From NCBI GenBank assembly GCA_017412085.1, contig JAFPYS010000012.1:1-64000 (forward strand): a stretch of 64,000 nt of DNA. The letters run 5' to 3'. The notes beneath the pieces were generated by a model. That model did not search any database and was not told the origin of the DNA. It worked only from the letters and a program-made list of their open reading frames with translations. This DNA is from Alphaproteobacteria bacterium. GTDB taxonomy: Bacteria; Pseudomonadota; Alphaproteobacteria; CAAHEQ01; UBA3637. Positions 17,366 to 25,903 of this stretch are shown one piece after another (position 1 is the stretch's first letter; each line of letters opens with the position of its first letter). A program made the translations under genes and the position numbers.

Positions 17366-18095
17366 TTTCTTTCATTAAATTTTGAATTACCACATGAGCA
17401 CACATCAATCCAAAGATGCCTGTAATCGTTGGAAAAGATCCCATCTCGTGCCGCACACGCCCTGATCCTTGATTTGCCTCTTCCGGTAATTGCAGCTTGC
17501 TTTTATCTTGCGTTAATTCTGGGGAATAGACCACAGGAAAATCCATCGCCACACCCCGTTTACGCAAACGTTTCCTGACAAAAAACGCAAGCGGGCAATT
17601 GATCGTTTTCTTCATTTTTGTTGCTTGAATCTTCGTTGGATCTGTCTTAAGTGCCGCCCCCATAGACGATATAAAGGGAATTTTTGCATTGACCAACGCT
17701 TCAATCAAACAACACTTTGGATTTAAAGAATCAATCGCGTCCACAACAAAATCAGGCTTAACGGTCAACAATTCCGGTAAAGTTTTAGCATTTACCATTA
17801 AATCCAGCGTATCTACCTTGATTTCTTTTGCAATATCTAACACACGCGCTTTGGCCACATCCACTTTTTTTAGGCCCACAGTTGAAGAAAGCGCAAACAA
17901 TTGCCGGTTGATATTTGTCACAGAAACCTTATCAAAATCCACCAATGTCAACCGTCCAACGCCAGCACGCGCCAATGCTTCGATGGCATAACTGCCCACA
18001 GCACCACAGCCCACCACCATCACATGAGCCTTTTGAAGCTTTTTAAGGGACTTTTCACCCACCATTAAACGCATTCTTGAAAGTCTATCTTGCAT
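17352..18095 (-). CDS. tcdA: tRNA threonylcarbamoyladenosine dehydratase (ThiF/MoeB fold)
   Basis: Probably converts t6A37 of ANN-decoding tRNAs to its cyclic form. The 247 residues show the E1-like adenylating fold: VMVVGCGAVGSYAIEALARAG nucleotide loop near residue 25, LVDFDKVSVTNINRQ with the catalytic Arg, and the D-A-I-D core (FVVDAIDSL). TcdA, unlike ThiF and MoeB, lacks the zinc cysteines; none are visible here. The usual ORF could extend to 18161, but the family start and a promoter at 18103-18131 place the ATG at 18095, with no Shine-Dalgarno and a probably leaderless transcript. Other E1-like roles are possible. Confidence 0.82.
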   Translation of the reverse strand: MQDRLSRMRLMVGEKSLKKLQKAHVMVVGCGAVGSYAIEALARAGVGRLTLVDFDKVSVTNINRQLFALSSTVGLKKVDVAKARVLDIAKEIKVDTLDLMVNAKTLPELLTVKPDFVVDAIDSLNPKCCLIEALVNAKIPFISSMGAALKTDPTKIQATKMKKTINCPLAFFVRKRLRKRGVAMDFPVVYSPELTQDKSKLQLPEEANQGSGRVRHEMGSFPTITGIFGLMCAHVVIQNLMKENADE

Positions 18096-18102
18096 GAAGT
18101 GC

Positions 18103-18131
18103 AGTCTAACAAATTTCACCATTTTTTTCAA
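18103..18131 (-). promoter_or_regulatory. Near-leaderless promoter for tcdA
   Basis: TTGAAA (18126-18131), 17-base spacer, TAGACT (18103-18108), then seven bases to the ATG at 18095 on the minus strand. Confidence 0.5.
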
Positions 18132-18141
18132 GTAAAATCCA

Positions 18142-18170
18142 TTGACATTTTCATTAAACACACATAAAAT
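18142..18170 (+). promoter_or_regulatory. Promoter for trkH
   Basis: TTGACA (18142-18147), 17-base spacer, TAAAAT (18165-18170). The predicted leader is about 15 bases, with AAAGGGAAA as the ribosome site. It is divergent from and adjacent to the tcdA promoter. Confidence 0.75.
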
Positions 18171-18191
18171 ACCGGTAAAAGGGAAATTAAA

Positions 18192-19622
18192 ATGCGTTTT
18201 AGTCGGATTTTTGCAATCAATTCTTTAATGCTAATGGGCTGCGGGCTTTTAATGCTGGTCCCCGCGCTTGTGGATGCTATTGCCCAACATCGTTGGATTA
18301 ATCCATTTTCTTCCGGAGCGCTGATTACGTTGATTGCAGGCCTTATTGTTTTTGGATTAAGTTCTAAGGAACAAATACCTTTACGCCCAAAAGAAATGTT
18401 TTTAACAACAACGTTAATGTGGTTGCTTTTTACAACATTTTCCGCCATTCCTTTTTATCTGCCCCCTCACAATCTTACGTTGGTGGATGCCTTTTTTGAA
18501 TCTATGTCAGGATTAACTGGAACCGGCGCCACAATTTTAACCAATCTAGAAGAGGAAACAGCTGGAACATTGCTATGGCGATCAATGATGCAATGGCTTG
18601 GTGGTGTCGGGATTATCGTTGTAGCCTTAATTGTCTTGCCCACTCTTCAAATTGGCGGCATGCAATTGTTTGCAACGGAATCTAGCGCATTGTCCGAACG
18701 CATTAATCCAACCATGCGCCAAAGCATTCGAGATATCTTGGTCTATTTTGTTCTGTTATCCATTTTGTGCGCCTTCTGTCTGTGGTTAGCGGGTATGACA
18801 CCCTTTGACGCAATTAATCACGCCATGACAACTTTATCCACCGGCGGATTTTCGACACACGACGCAGGTATTATGTACTTCCAAAAACCCGGCATTATTT
18901 GGATATTGACGGTATTTATGATCCTGGGCGGACTTCCCCTTGTGTTGGGGCCACATCTGTTTTATAAACGTTGGGATATGATTCGCAACAATGTTCAGAT
19001 TGCGACTTTCATTAAGATATTATGTTTAATTATTTTATTACTCATTCCTGTTGTTGGTTTTGATAAGCTACAACACATTATTTTTCAAACTGTATCTGTC
19101 CTAACAACAACTGGTTTTGTGTCCACAACCTATGGCACATGGGGAGCTTTTGCCACAACGTTGTTTTTGTTCATCACCGCCTTTGGTGCCTGTACAGGTT
19201 CTACATCTGGAGGCATCAAAATGTTTCGCTTTGCAATCATTGGCCGAATTTTATCCACAAAAATGAAACGATTGATCAAACCTTATGCGGTCTTTGTTCC
19301 TCGTTATGGGCAACAAATAATTGATGCCGATATTGCATCAGGTGTTTTATTTTTCCTAAGCCTTTTCTTGATAACATTTATGGTTGCTACTTTATCTTTG
19401 GCTGCATTAGGATTAGATTATTTAACGGCTTTTTCTGGGGTTTTAAGTTGTTTGGCCAACGTTGGTCCCGCCCTTGGCAACATCATTGGTCCAGATCACA
19501 CTTACGCAGATCTACCTGATACCGCCAAGTGGATTTTATCGTTTGTTATGTTGGCCGGTCGTCTAGAATTCACTAGTATTGTCGTTTTATTCTTGCCTTT
19601 TTTATGGAGAAAAAATACATGA
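18192..19622 (+). CDS. trkH: Potassium uptake protein TrkH
   Basis: Inner-membrane K+ channel subunit of the Trk uptake system, 476 residues with about ten membrane helices. The four pore loops are recognisable by their TGxxT-like or SGGF-like signatures: SMSGLTGTGATIL near residue 107, LSTGGFSTHD near 215, LTTTGFVSTTYG near 305 and CLANVGPALGNI near 419. Gating depends on a TrkA partner, which is not in the window. A small unknown gene follows with an ATGA overlap. Confidence 0.94.
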   Translation: MRFSRIFAINSLMLMGCGLLMLVPALVDAIAQHRWINPFSSGALITLIAGLIVFGLSSKEQIPLRPKEMFLTTTLMWLLFTTFSAIPFYLPPHNLTLVDAFFESMSGLTGTGATILTNLEEETAGTLLWRSMMQWLGGVGIIVVALIVLPTLQIGGMQLFATESSALSERINPTMRQSIRDILVYFVLLSILCAFCLWLAGMTPFDAINHAMTTLSTGGFSTHDAGIMYFQKPGIIWILTVFMILGGLPLVLGPHLFYKRWDMIRNNVQIATFIKILCLIILLLIPVVGFDKLQHIIFQTVSVLTTTGFVSTTYGTWGAFATTLFLFITAFGACTGSTSGGIKMFRFAIIGRILSTKMKRLIKPYAVFVPRYGQQIIDADIASGVLFFLSLFLITFMVATLSLAALGLDYLTAFSGVLSCLANVGPALGNIIGPDHTYADLPDTAKWILSFVMLAGRLEFTSIVVLFLPFLWRKNT

Positions 19623-19864
19623 GTTTTTTAGACGATGCTCAAGCTTTTTTAAAGCAAAAACAAAATCAACAAACACAAACTGAAATGGTTTTTTTAGAAA
19701 CACCTGAATCTCGATCAGCATTTGAAAAAGAGTTGCGTGAATTGTATGAAAACGCCACGTGGAACGAAATTGGCAAAGCCATTGATTGGGGAATGGAGGT
19801 CATGGAAAAACCCTATGACAAAAAAACATTCTTACAAAAAATTCGTGTAAAATTAGAAGATTAA
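19619..19864 (+). CDS. Small unknown acidic protein downstream of trkH
   Basis: Not recognised. 81 residues from the ATG at 19619, which overlaps the trkH stop as ATGA; GGAG lies ten bases upstream. The product is soluble and helical, rich in Glu and Lys (MSFLDDAQAFLKQKQNQQ at the start, EKPYDKKTFLQKIRVKLED at the end), without signal or membrane segment. Coupling to trkH could mean a role in its regulation, but this is only positional. Confidence 0.6.
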   Translation: MSFLDDAQAFLKQKQNQQTQTEMVFLETPESRSAFEKELRELYENATWNEIGKAIDWGMEVMEKPYDKKTFLQKIRVKLED

Positions 19865-19876
19865 TAAAAAAAGTAC

Positions 19877-19905
19877 TTGCTCCTTTCCTCTTTTTCAAGT
19901 AAAAT
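19877..19905 (+). promoter_or_regulatory. Promoter for the asmA-ccrM-ompA-like unit
   Basis: TTGCTC (19877-19882), 17-base spacer, TAAAAT (19900-19905), 23 bases before the ATG at 19928. Confidence 0.55.
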
Positions 19906-19927
19906 GCCCCTAAAGGGGCAACAAGGG

Positions 19928-22900
19928 ATGATTAAAAAAATTTTATTCTGGTCTATAGTGGTCGTGCTAATTTTATTGGCATTAGTGTCGTATCTTGGCT
20001 ATCGATCATTTAATCAAGAGGCTTTTAAAAATCAAATTGTATCCAATATTCAAAAACTCACAGGACGTACTTTTGTTGTAAATGGTCCCTACAAATTGAC
20101 ATGGAATCCTCTTCCAACGATGACACTGGAAAATGTGTCTTTGGCCAATATTGAAAACAGTCCCAACACGGAAATGTTCAAAGCGGACAAGATTCAAATT
20201 CAAATTGAGTGGGCTTCCTTGTTCACAAATCCAACACGCATCAAAAACATCATTGTTACCAATCCTCATATTTTAATTGAACGTATTGGACGATCTGTTA
20301 CAAACATTAATTTCCCTTCACTTTTTACAGCCACGGATACGGTCAATACGGAAAATGTGCTAGGCGAAAGTAGAACTCAGCCGCAGATTGATAATATCCA
20401 CATTGAAAATGGTGAATTGCAGTATATCAATCAAATGACAAAACAAAACGACCGATTATCACAACTGACCGGCGAAATTGCTGTTGGATCTTTAAGTGGT
20501 CCTTTTAAATTTGAAGGAACGGGAACTTGGAATAATGTTCCTTTTCAGATTAATTTTTCTTTGGGAACCTATGAAATATCTAAGCCTATTGAGTTTTTAT
20601 CAGAGCTCAAAGCAAAATCTTCCGACACACACATAAATTTAGACGGCAAGTTATTTCCTGATGATCCAGAAAAATATCTGTCTGGCAATTTAGCTTTTGA
20701 AACTCAAAAACCAAACACTCTTTTACGGCAAATGCGGCTCCCTGCACTTCCGCAAGCCAACAACAAAGAAACTGTTGGAAACTTAACCTTTGATATGTCC
20801 GCAACGCAGACCAGCCTTTCCGATGCTGTATTTAAATTTGGAGATGGCGAATCGGATATGGCCATTAATTTCAACCTCAAACAGCAACACAATTCAAAAA
20901 ACCAAGAATTAACCTTGAACGTTACCTCCTTAAACTTAAACGATTGGAAGGATACCTTGCAATCCATATTAGAACAAAAACAACTCGCCGGAATACCGCC
21001 AACAAATTTCCGACTTAACATTGCAAATCTTTTGTGGAATGGTAAAGCCGCAACAACCTTACAACTAAGTGGACAGATTTCACCTCAACAAATAAAAATT
21101 AACAGCGGATCTATTTTATTACCGGGTTCAACAACGCTACAATTGACGGGGTTAATCGGCACAGATATCTCCTCTCCATCCGGTCTTGCAGAGGTTAATT
21201 TGCAAACGCAAAATTTGCCACAAGCACTTCCTTTTTTGCCAATTCCTCAACAATTGTTACCTCTTTTAAATTCTGCTCAAAAAGCCGAGATCAACACGGC
21301 CATTGAGTGGACACCAAATGCAAAAACCATCACAATCCCAACTTTAATTTTAAACGATACAACGGGAACAGCTCATTTTGAAAGAGACAATAATTCCACG
21401 CAAATTGAGTTGGTTTTGAATAATATTAATCTTGGCCACTATATTCAAACACCGGATCAACAAATTTCACTGGCTCAACTTAAAGAAAAATTATTTGAGC
21501 GCTTTCAAAATGTGACACTGCCAGAATACCCTCTCCATCTCATCCTTTCTTTAAACCAAGCTTCTTTTAAAAATGTGGTCTTTGAAAAAATTGTCTTGGA
21601 TACAACGGCACGAACAAGTTCTCTTCAAATTGAGGCCGCCGGGAACACAACAAAAGAGGATACTTTTGTATTTCAAAGCGAACTTCAAAATTTAGGCACC
21701 CCCGCTTGGAAGGTTGTAAGCAGCGCGTGGGAAATAAAAGGACAAAATTTGTCCCTGCTTTTAAAAGATTTAAATATTGATCCTCAATATCGTTTTTTAA
21801 AAGATACCACAACCTTTTCAACAAAAGGACTAGCTTCTGGTCATTCTGGAGATTGGGATACAACTTTCTTTTATCAAACACAATTTGCAACCTTACAGGG
21901 TAAAGGGCAAATAATTGATCAAAAACCACAAAACATGGCCATTCATTTGACGCATACTAGTATGCCACACCTCATGACAGATCTGTTCAATCATAATCCG
22001 CTTTCCTCATTAACAGGAACATTCCAAGGACAGGCCTTATTAAATCAAACAGATAGCACATTAAATTTTTCTGATGTCATAATGGCGATTGATGAACAAC
22101 AAGCTAACGGTCATATTGCATACAATACAACAACAAAACATATTGAGGCTCTTTTAAATGCCGACAAATTGGATATGACAAAATTATTGCCCGGGATTGA
22201 TCTTTTTTATTCCCCAAGTTCAGGATTTGACACCAATCCATTGCAATTTGATTTTCTGAAAAATCTAAATGCACAAATAACTTTGAACGTGGATACTCTT
22301 GCATATCAAACAACAACACTTAAAAATGCAACAATTCAATTACACATTGCCGACGACACACTGACCTTAGATGACTTTATAGCAACCGGAGAAACACAAG
22401 TAGGTGCTTCTGTTCAAGCAACCGGAACACTTCAGTTTGCACAAATGCCTACGTTCAACCTTAAATTTACAACACAGAATTTAAATTCGAACACCCCTTG
22501 GGCCATGTTTGATGGCGTTGGATTAAATGGAGGTCGATTAACCAGTGAATGGGTGCTGACGTCTTCTGGTGAAACACCATTACAAATGGCCAGAACATTA
22601 AGTGGGCAAGGATCCATCTTCCTTAAAGACACCGCCTTTATGGGGGCCGATTTCCCGGCTGTATCAAAGATAATTCACCAAGCACAGGATCAAAACGAGG
22701 GACAAAAAACGTTTGAACCAAAGCTAAAGCGCGCTCTAGCAAACGGAATTACACCCATTAATCAAATTGGTGGTAACTTTGTAATCAAAGATGGGCTATG
22801 GCAATTAGAAAACGCAAAAATAACCGCTGATGACGTCAAAACAGACACATTTTCTCTAAGCTGGGATATCCCCACAGCACAAGTGAAATCTTCCATTCCT

Positions 22901-23671
22901 TTAAATGTAACCACATATCCTACTTTGCCGAATATTGTTTTGAATTTCCAAAAGGATAAACGAGGTCTTAATTATACGCAAGAAGTTGGCGACTTTGCTG
23001 TTGCCTTAGCAAAAGAATTAGAACAACAAAAAACGGCCCGCGAAGAAGCCGCCATCAAAGCTAAAAAAGAGCAATTGGAAAAAGAATTGAAGGCGGCAAA
23101 AGATGCGGCATTGGCTGCTCAACAAAAACTGCTTGCTCTTGTTTCAGAAACATCCGTAATGGTAAATCAAACCCCAGATATTAACACACAAAAAAGCCTT
23201 AAAATGGCTGAAACGACAAATCAAAATTTGACAATAATGCTTCAAGAAGAAAATTTAACAACTCTTCAATATAAATACATTGAAGAACAATTCCAAAAGG
23301 CAATAACTGACTTAAAGATTGCCCAAGATATATTGTTTCAACAAAATGTTAAAAATATGAAGGACAAAGCTACGGCATTATTGCCCCCGGCAAATGATTT
23401 AATATTAAAATTAAATGAAATGTATCAAAAACGTCCAACCATTACATTATTGGCAGACTTGTTGCAAAATTCCGAAAACCAAAGATCTATTATGGAGCGG
23501 GCTATTGATCAGTTAAAAAAAGATTTGACCTTTGACCAAGTGACAAAAGTCACAAAAATCATCGAAGAAGCGCATGCTAAAATTACGAAGGCTTATGATT
23601 ATGCAGAAGAAATTTACTCTGGACGCCAAAGCATGCCTTCTGCTAATATCATTAAACGAGCTGCTCCATGA
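19928..23671 (+). CDS. AsmA-family giant periplasmic protein
   Basis: AsmA-like proteins are inner-membrane-anchored, repeat beta-groove proteins thought to carry phospholipids toward the outer membrane. From the ATG at 19928 (AAGGG upstream) the product has 1247 residues. It has an N-terminal membrane anchor (KILFWSIVVVLILLALVSYLG), then the AsmA signature region (LTGRTFVVNGPYKLTWNPLP, then MTLENVSLAN) and a long beta-rich body. The C-terminal third from about residue 1035 is charged coiled coil (KKEQLEKELKAAKDAALAAQQ), which is unusual for the family. ccrM begins inside its stop codon (ATGA). Confidence 0.88.
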   Translation: MIKKILFWSIVVVLILLALVSYLGYRSFNQEAFKNQIVSNIQKLTGRTFVVNGPYKLTWNPLPTMTLENVSLANIENSPNTEMFKADKIQIQIEWASLFTNPTRIKNIIVTNPHILIERIGRSVTNINFPSLFTATDTVNTENVLGESRTQPQIDNIHIENGELQYINQMTKQNDRLSQLTGEIAVGSLSGPFKFEGTGTWNNVPFQINFSLGTYEISKPIEFLSELKAKSSDTHINLDGKLFPDDPEKYLSGNLAFETQKPNTLLRQMRLPALPQANNKETVGNLTFDMSATQTSLSDAVFKFGDGESDMAINFNLKQQHNSKNQELTLNVTSLNLNDWKDTLQSILEQKQLAGIPPTNFRLNIANLLWNGKAATTLQLSGQISPQQIKINSGSILLPGSTTLQLTGLIGTDISSPSGLAEVNLQTQNLPQALPFLPIPQQLLPLLNSAQKAEINTAIEWTPNAKTITIPTLILNDTTGTAHFERDNNSTQIELVLNNINLGHYIQTPDQQISLAQLKEKLFERFQNVTLPEYPLHLILSLNQASFKNVVFEKIVLDTTARTSSLQIEAAGNTTKEDTFVFQSELQNLGTPAWKVVSSAWEIKGQNLSLLLKDLNIDPQYRFLKDTTTFSTKGLASGHSGDWDTTFFYQTQFATLQGKGQIIDQKPQNMAIHLTHTSMPHLMTDLFNHNPLSSLTGTFQGQALLNQTDSTLNFSDVIMAIDEQQANGHIAYNTTTKHIEALLNADKLDMTKLLPGIDLFYSPSSGFDTNPLQFDFLKNLNAQITLNVDTLAYQTTTLKNATIQLHIADDTLTLDDFIATGETQVGASVQATGTLQFAQMPTFNLKFTTQNLNSNTPWAMFDGVGLNGGRLTSEWVLTSSGETPLQMARTLSGQGSIFLKDTAFMGADFPAVSKIIHQAQDQNEGQKTFEPKLKRALANGITPINQIGGNFVIKDGLWQLENAKITADDVKTDTFSLSWDIPTAQVKSSIPLNVTTYPTLPNIVLNFQKDKRGLNYTQEVGDFAVALAKELEQQKTAREEAAIKAKKEQLEKELKAAKDAALAAQQKLLALVSETSVMVNQTPDINTQKSLKMAETTNQNLTIMLQEENLTTLQYKYIEEQFQKAITDLKIAQDILFQQNVKNMKDKATALLPPANDLILKLNEMYQKRPTITLLADLLQNSENQRSIMERAIDQLKKDLTFDQVTKVTKIIEEAHAKITKAYDYAEEIYSGRQSMPSANIIKRAAP

Positions 23672-24750
23672 AAAAAAACATTTTAGTATGTGGTGATTCA
23701 TTAGAACTGATGCGACAAATCCCAAGCGAAAGTGTTGATATGATTTTCGCCGATCCGCCTTATTTCATGCAATTACATAAAGAATTAGTCCGTCCAGACG
23801 CAACAGCTGTTTGTGCTGTCACAGATGAATGGGATAAATTTCAAGATGCTGAAACATACGACATCTTTACAAAAGCATGGTTGGAACAAGCTTATCGTAT
23901 ACTAAAAAAAACAGGGACGCTATGGGTAATAGGTACATATCACAATATTTTCCGTGTCGGTTATCATTTACAAAATGCCGGCTTTTGGATTTTAAATGAT
24001 ATTATTTGGCGCAAAACGAATCCTATGCCCAACTTCAAAGGAACCAGATTTACCAATGCCCACGAAACATTAATCTGGTGTACAAAGGAACCTCGCACAA
24101 AATACACCTTTAATTACGAAAGCATGAAGGCCTTTAATGATGACTTACAGATGCGTTCTGATTGGTTCATTCCCGTCTGTCATGGGCCAGAACGCGTTAA
24201 AAACAAACAAGGTAAAACTTTACATTCCACCCAAAAGCCCGAGGAATTATTATATCGCATTATCTTGGCGTGCACAAAGCCCCATGATTTGATTCTAGAT
24301 CCCTTTGTGGGGTCGGGTACAACGGCCGCCGTCGCCAAAAAATTGGGGCGACACTATATCGGTATTGATAAGGAGCAAACTTATATTGATTTTGCAAAAA
24401 AACGGCTGCAATCAATCCACAAATTAGACGACACTTATGTACAGCCCATCACCAAAACTTTACCGCCTAAAATTTCCTTTGGAGATTTGGTCGCCGCACA
24501 AATTATACCCGTTGGAACAAATCTTTATGATGCCAAAGGACAAAATAAAGTGGTAGTCTGTGCCGATGGCAGCCTAAAACAGGGCTCTCACTACGCATCC
24601 ATCCACCAGATGGCAGCCAAAATAAAGAAAAGTCCCACATGCAATGGTTGGACATTTTGGCATTTTAAAAAAGGCAAAAATCTTTTTCCCATTGACATCT
24701 TACGTAGAAATGGTAAGATAGACACAACTAAAAAAAGGAGTACAGCATGA
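23668..24750 (+). CDS. ccrM: CcrM-type adenine-N6 DNA methyltransferase (GANTC)
   Basis: Methylates adenine in GANTC, in alphaproteobacteria a cell-cycle-regulated solitary methyltransferase. The 360 residues have the beta-class layout: catalytic DPPY at residues 29-32, a target-recognition middle (IWRKTNPMPNFKGTRFTNAHE is the typical CcrM stretch), the STQKPEEL motif and the SAM loop DPFVGSGTT near residue 210. The C-terminal RAMA domain, about residues 268-350, includes SFGDLVAA and HQMAAKIKKSPTCNGW. No restriction gene is nearby, which supports a regulatory role. Specificity is inferred from family resemblance. It overlaps the asmA-like stop and the next start, both as ATGA. Confidence 0.93.
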   Translation: MKKNILVCGDSLELMRQIPSESVDMIFADPPYFMQLHKELVRPDATAVCAVTDEWDKFQDAETYDIFTKAWLEQAYRILKKTGTLWVIGTYHNIFRVGYHLQNAGFWILNDIIWRKTNPMPNFKGTRFTNAHETLIWCTKEPRTKYTFNYESMKAFNDDLQMRSDWFIPVCHGPERVKNKQGKTLHSTQKPEELLYRIILACTKPHDLILDPFVGSGTTAAVAKKLGRHYIGIDKEQTYIDFAKKRLQSIHKLDDTYVQPITKTLPPKISFGDLVAAQIIPVGTNLYDAKGQNKVVVCADGSLKQGSHYASIHQMAAKIKKSPTCNGWTFWHFKKGKNLFPIDILRRNGKIDTTKKRSTA

Positions 24751-25385
24751 AAAATATTATCACAACAATCGCAGCAGCCACATTATTGACCGCCTGCACA
24801 ACAAACCCGTACACGGGGGAATCTCAAGTCGCTAAAACGGCATGGACAACTGGAATTGGAACAGCCGTTGGCGCTGGTACTGGCGCACTGATCGGCGGCA
24901 AAAAGGGCGCCTTAATTGGGGCTGGAGCTGGCGCAGCCGTTGGTATAGGCGCAGGCGCTTATATGGACATTCAAGCTGCCAAATTACGTCAAGAACTTTT
25001 ATCCACCGGAGTACAAGTTAAACAAAACGGCAATGAAATTTTGTTAATTATGCCCGGCAATATCACATTTGGCAGCAATCAAGCCACGATTGACGCTAAA
25101 TTTGAACCTGTGTTAGCTTCCGTTGCGAAGGTGATTAAAGAATACGACCGGACAAAAGTTCAAATTATTGGCTATACAGACAGCACAGGTTCTGTCGCAA
25201 CAAACAACACCCTCTCTTTGAGACGCGCCAACGCTGTATCTAATTTCTTGCGCTTAAATGGGGTTGATATTAATCGAATCATTGTAGATGGTTTGGGCCC
25301 TGAAAAACCAATCGCTTCCAACAAGACGGCTGCTGGTCGCGAACAAAACAGACGTGTTGAGCTGACTTTAATTGCTGTAGAATAA
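24747..25385 (+). CDS. OmpA-family lipoprotein with glycine-zipper region
   Basis: Outer-membrane lipoprotein that should anchor to peptidoglycan. The 212 residues have a lipobox LLTAC with the lipidated Cys at 17, a Gly-rich hydrophobic region at about 35-80 (AVGAGTGALIGGKKGALIG), as in YiaD-like proteins, and a C-terminal OmpA domain from about 100. That domain has the peptidoglycan-contact residues in GYTDSTGS, LSLRRANAVSNFL and GREQNRRVEL. Start overlaps the ccrM stop; AAGGAG precedes it. A strong terminator follows at 25401. Confidence 0.9.
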   Translation: MKNIITTIAAATLLTACTTNPYTGESQVAKTAWTTGIGTAVGAGTGALIGGKKGALIGAGAGAAVGIGAGAYMDIQAAKLRQELLSTGVQVKQNGNEILLIMPGNITFGSNQATIDAKFEPVLASVAKVIKEYDRTKVQIIGYTDSTGSVATNNTLSLRRANAVSNFLRLNGVDINRIIVDGLGPEKPIASNKTAAGREQNRRVELTLIAVE

Positions 25386-25400
25386 GAGTAAAAGGGGGGA

Positions 25401-25432
25401 AACACCTCTCAGCTTTGGGAGGTGTTTTTTTT
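25401..25432 (+). terminator. Rho-independent terminator after the ompA-like gene
   Basis: AACACCTC (25401-25408) pairs with GAGGTGTT (25419-25426) around a ten-base loop and is followed by a run of T. Closes the asmA-ccrM-ompA-like unit. Confidence 0.9.
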
Positions 25433-25441
25433 ATAAAAAAG

Positions 25442-25470
25442 TTGCATATTTTATTTTCATTGCATACAAT
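25442..25470 (+). promoter_or_regulatory. Promoter for the DUF805 gene
   Basis: TTGCAT (25442-25447), 17-base spacer, TACAAT (25465-25470), about 55 bases before the ATG at 25525. Confidence 0.65.
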
Positions 25471-25524
25471 AGATATCAGAAAGAAATAATTTCTTTCGTC
25501 AACAAGAAACAAAAGGAGAAAAAA

Positions 25525-25815
25525 ATGAAATACTTACAACTTTATATGGATGCTTTTAGAAAATTTTTTGACTTCAAAGGAAAAGAAAATCGTACAGCTT
25601 TTTGGTCCTTTGTCATTATCTCGGCATTGATTACCATGTTGTTAACTGCTGTATTCCCAGCCATTGCTGGTTTGTATAGCCTCGTGGCTTTAATCCCATC
25701 TATTATGCTGTGCATCCGCCGTGCACGTGATGCCGGCTGCGTTTGGTTGGCGTTGACAGTTCTCATTCCGATCGTCGCATTGATCGTTTTGGGTTTGTTG
25801 CCATCCAAAAAATAA
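25525..25815 (+). CDS. DUF805 small membrane protein
   Basis: 96 residues with about three membrane helices. It matches the DUF805 pattern: an N-terminal FFDFKGKENRTAFWSFVI stretch (the F+GRxxRxEFW signature), a middle LVALIPSIMLCIRRARDAG (signature RRLHD) and a final hydrophobic segment. The function of the family is not established. AAAGGAG precedes the ATG. It has its own promoter and terminator, so it is a single-gene unit. Confidence 0.88.
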   Translation: MKYLQLYMDAFRKFFDFKGKENRTAFWSFVIISALITMLLTAVFPAIAGLYSLVALIPSIMLCIRRARDAGCVWLALTVLIPIVALIVLGLLPSKK

Positions 25816-25834
25816 GTATTGAAATAAAAAAAAC

Positions 25835-25870
25835 AGAAAGCTCCTTCACATCGAGGGGCTTTCTTTTTTT
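25835..25870 (+). terminator. Terminator after the DUF805 gene
   Basis: AGAAAGCTCC (25835-25844) pairs with GGGGCTTTCT (25855-25864) with one wobble pair, followed by a T run. The end of the T run supplies the TT of the rlmE -35 box. Confidence 0.85.
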
Positions 25871-25897
25871 GACAAAATCCTCTGTTTCGGCTATAAT
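25869..25897 (+). promoter_or_regulatory. Leaderless promoter for rlmE
   Basis: Consensus TTGACA (25869-25874), 17-base spacer, TATAAT (25892-25897), then six bases to the ATG at 25904, so transcription is predicted to begin at the A of the start codon. There is no room for a ribosome site. Confidence 0.85.
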
Positions 25898-25903
25898 AAA
25901 ACC

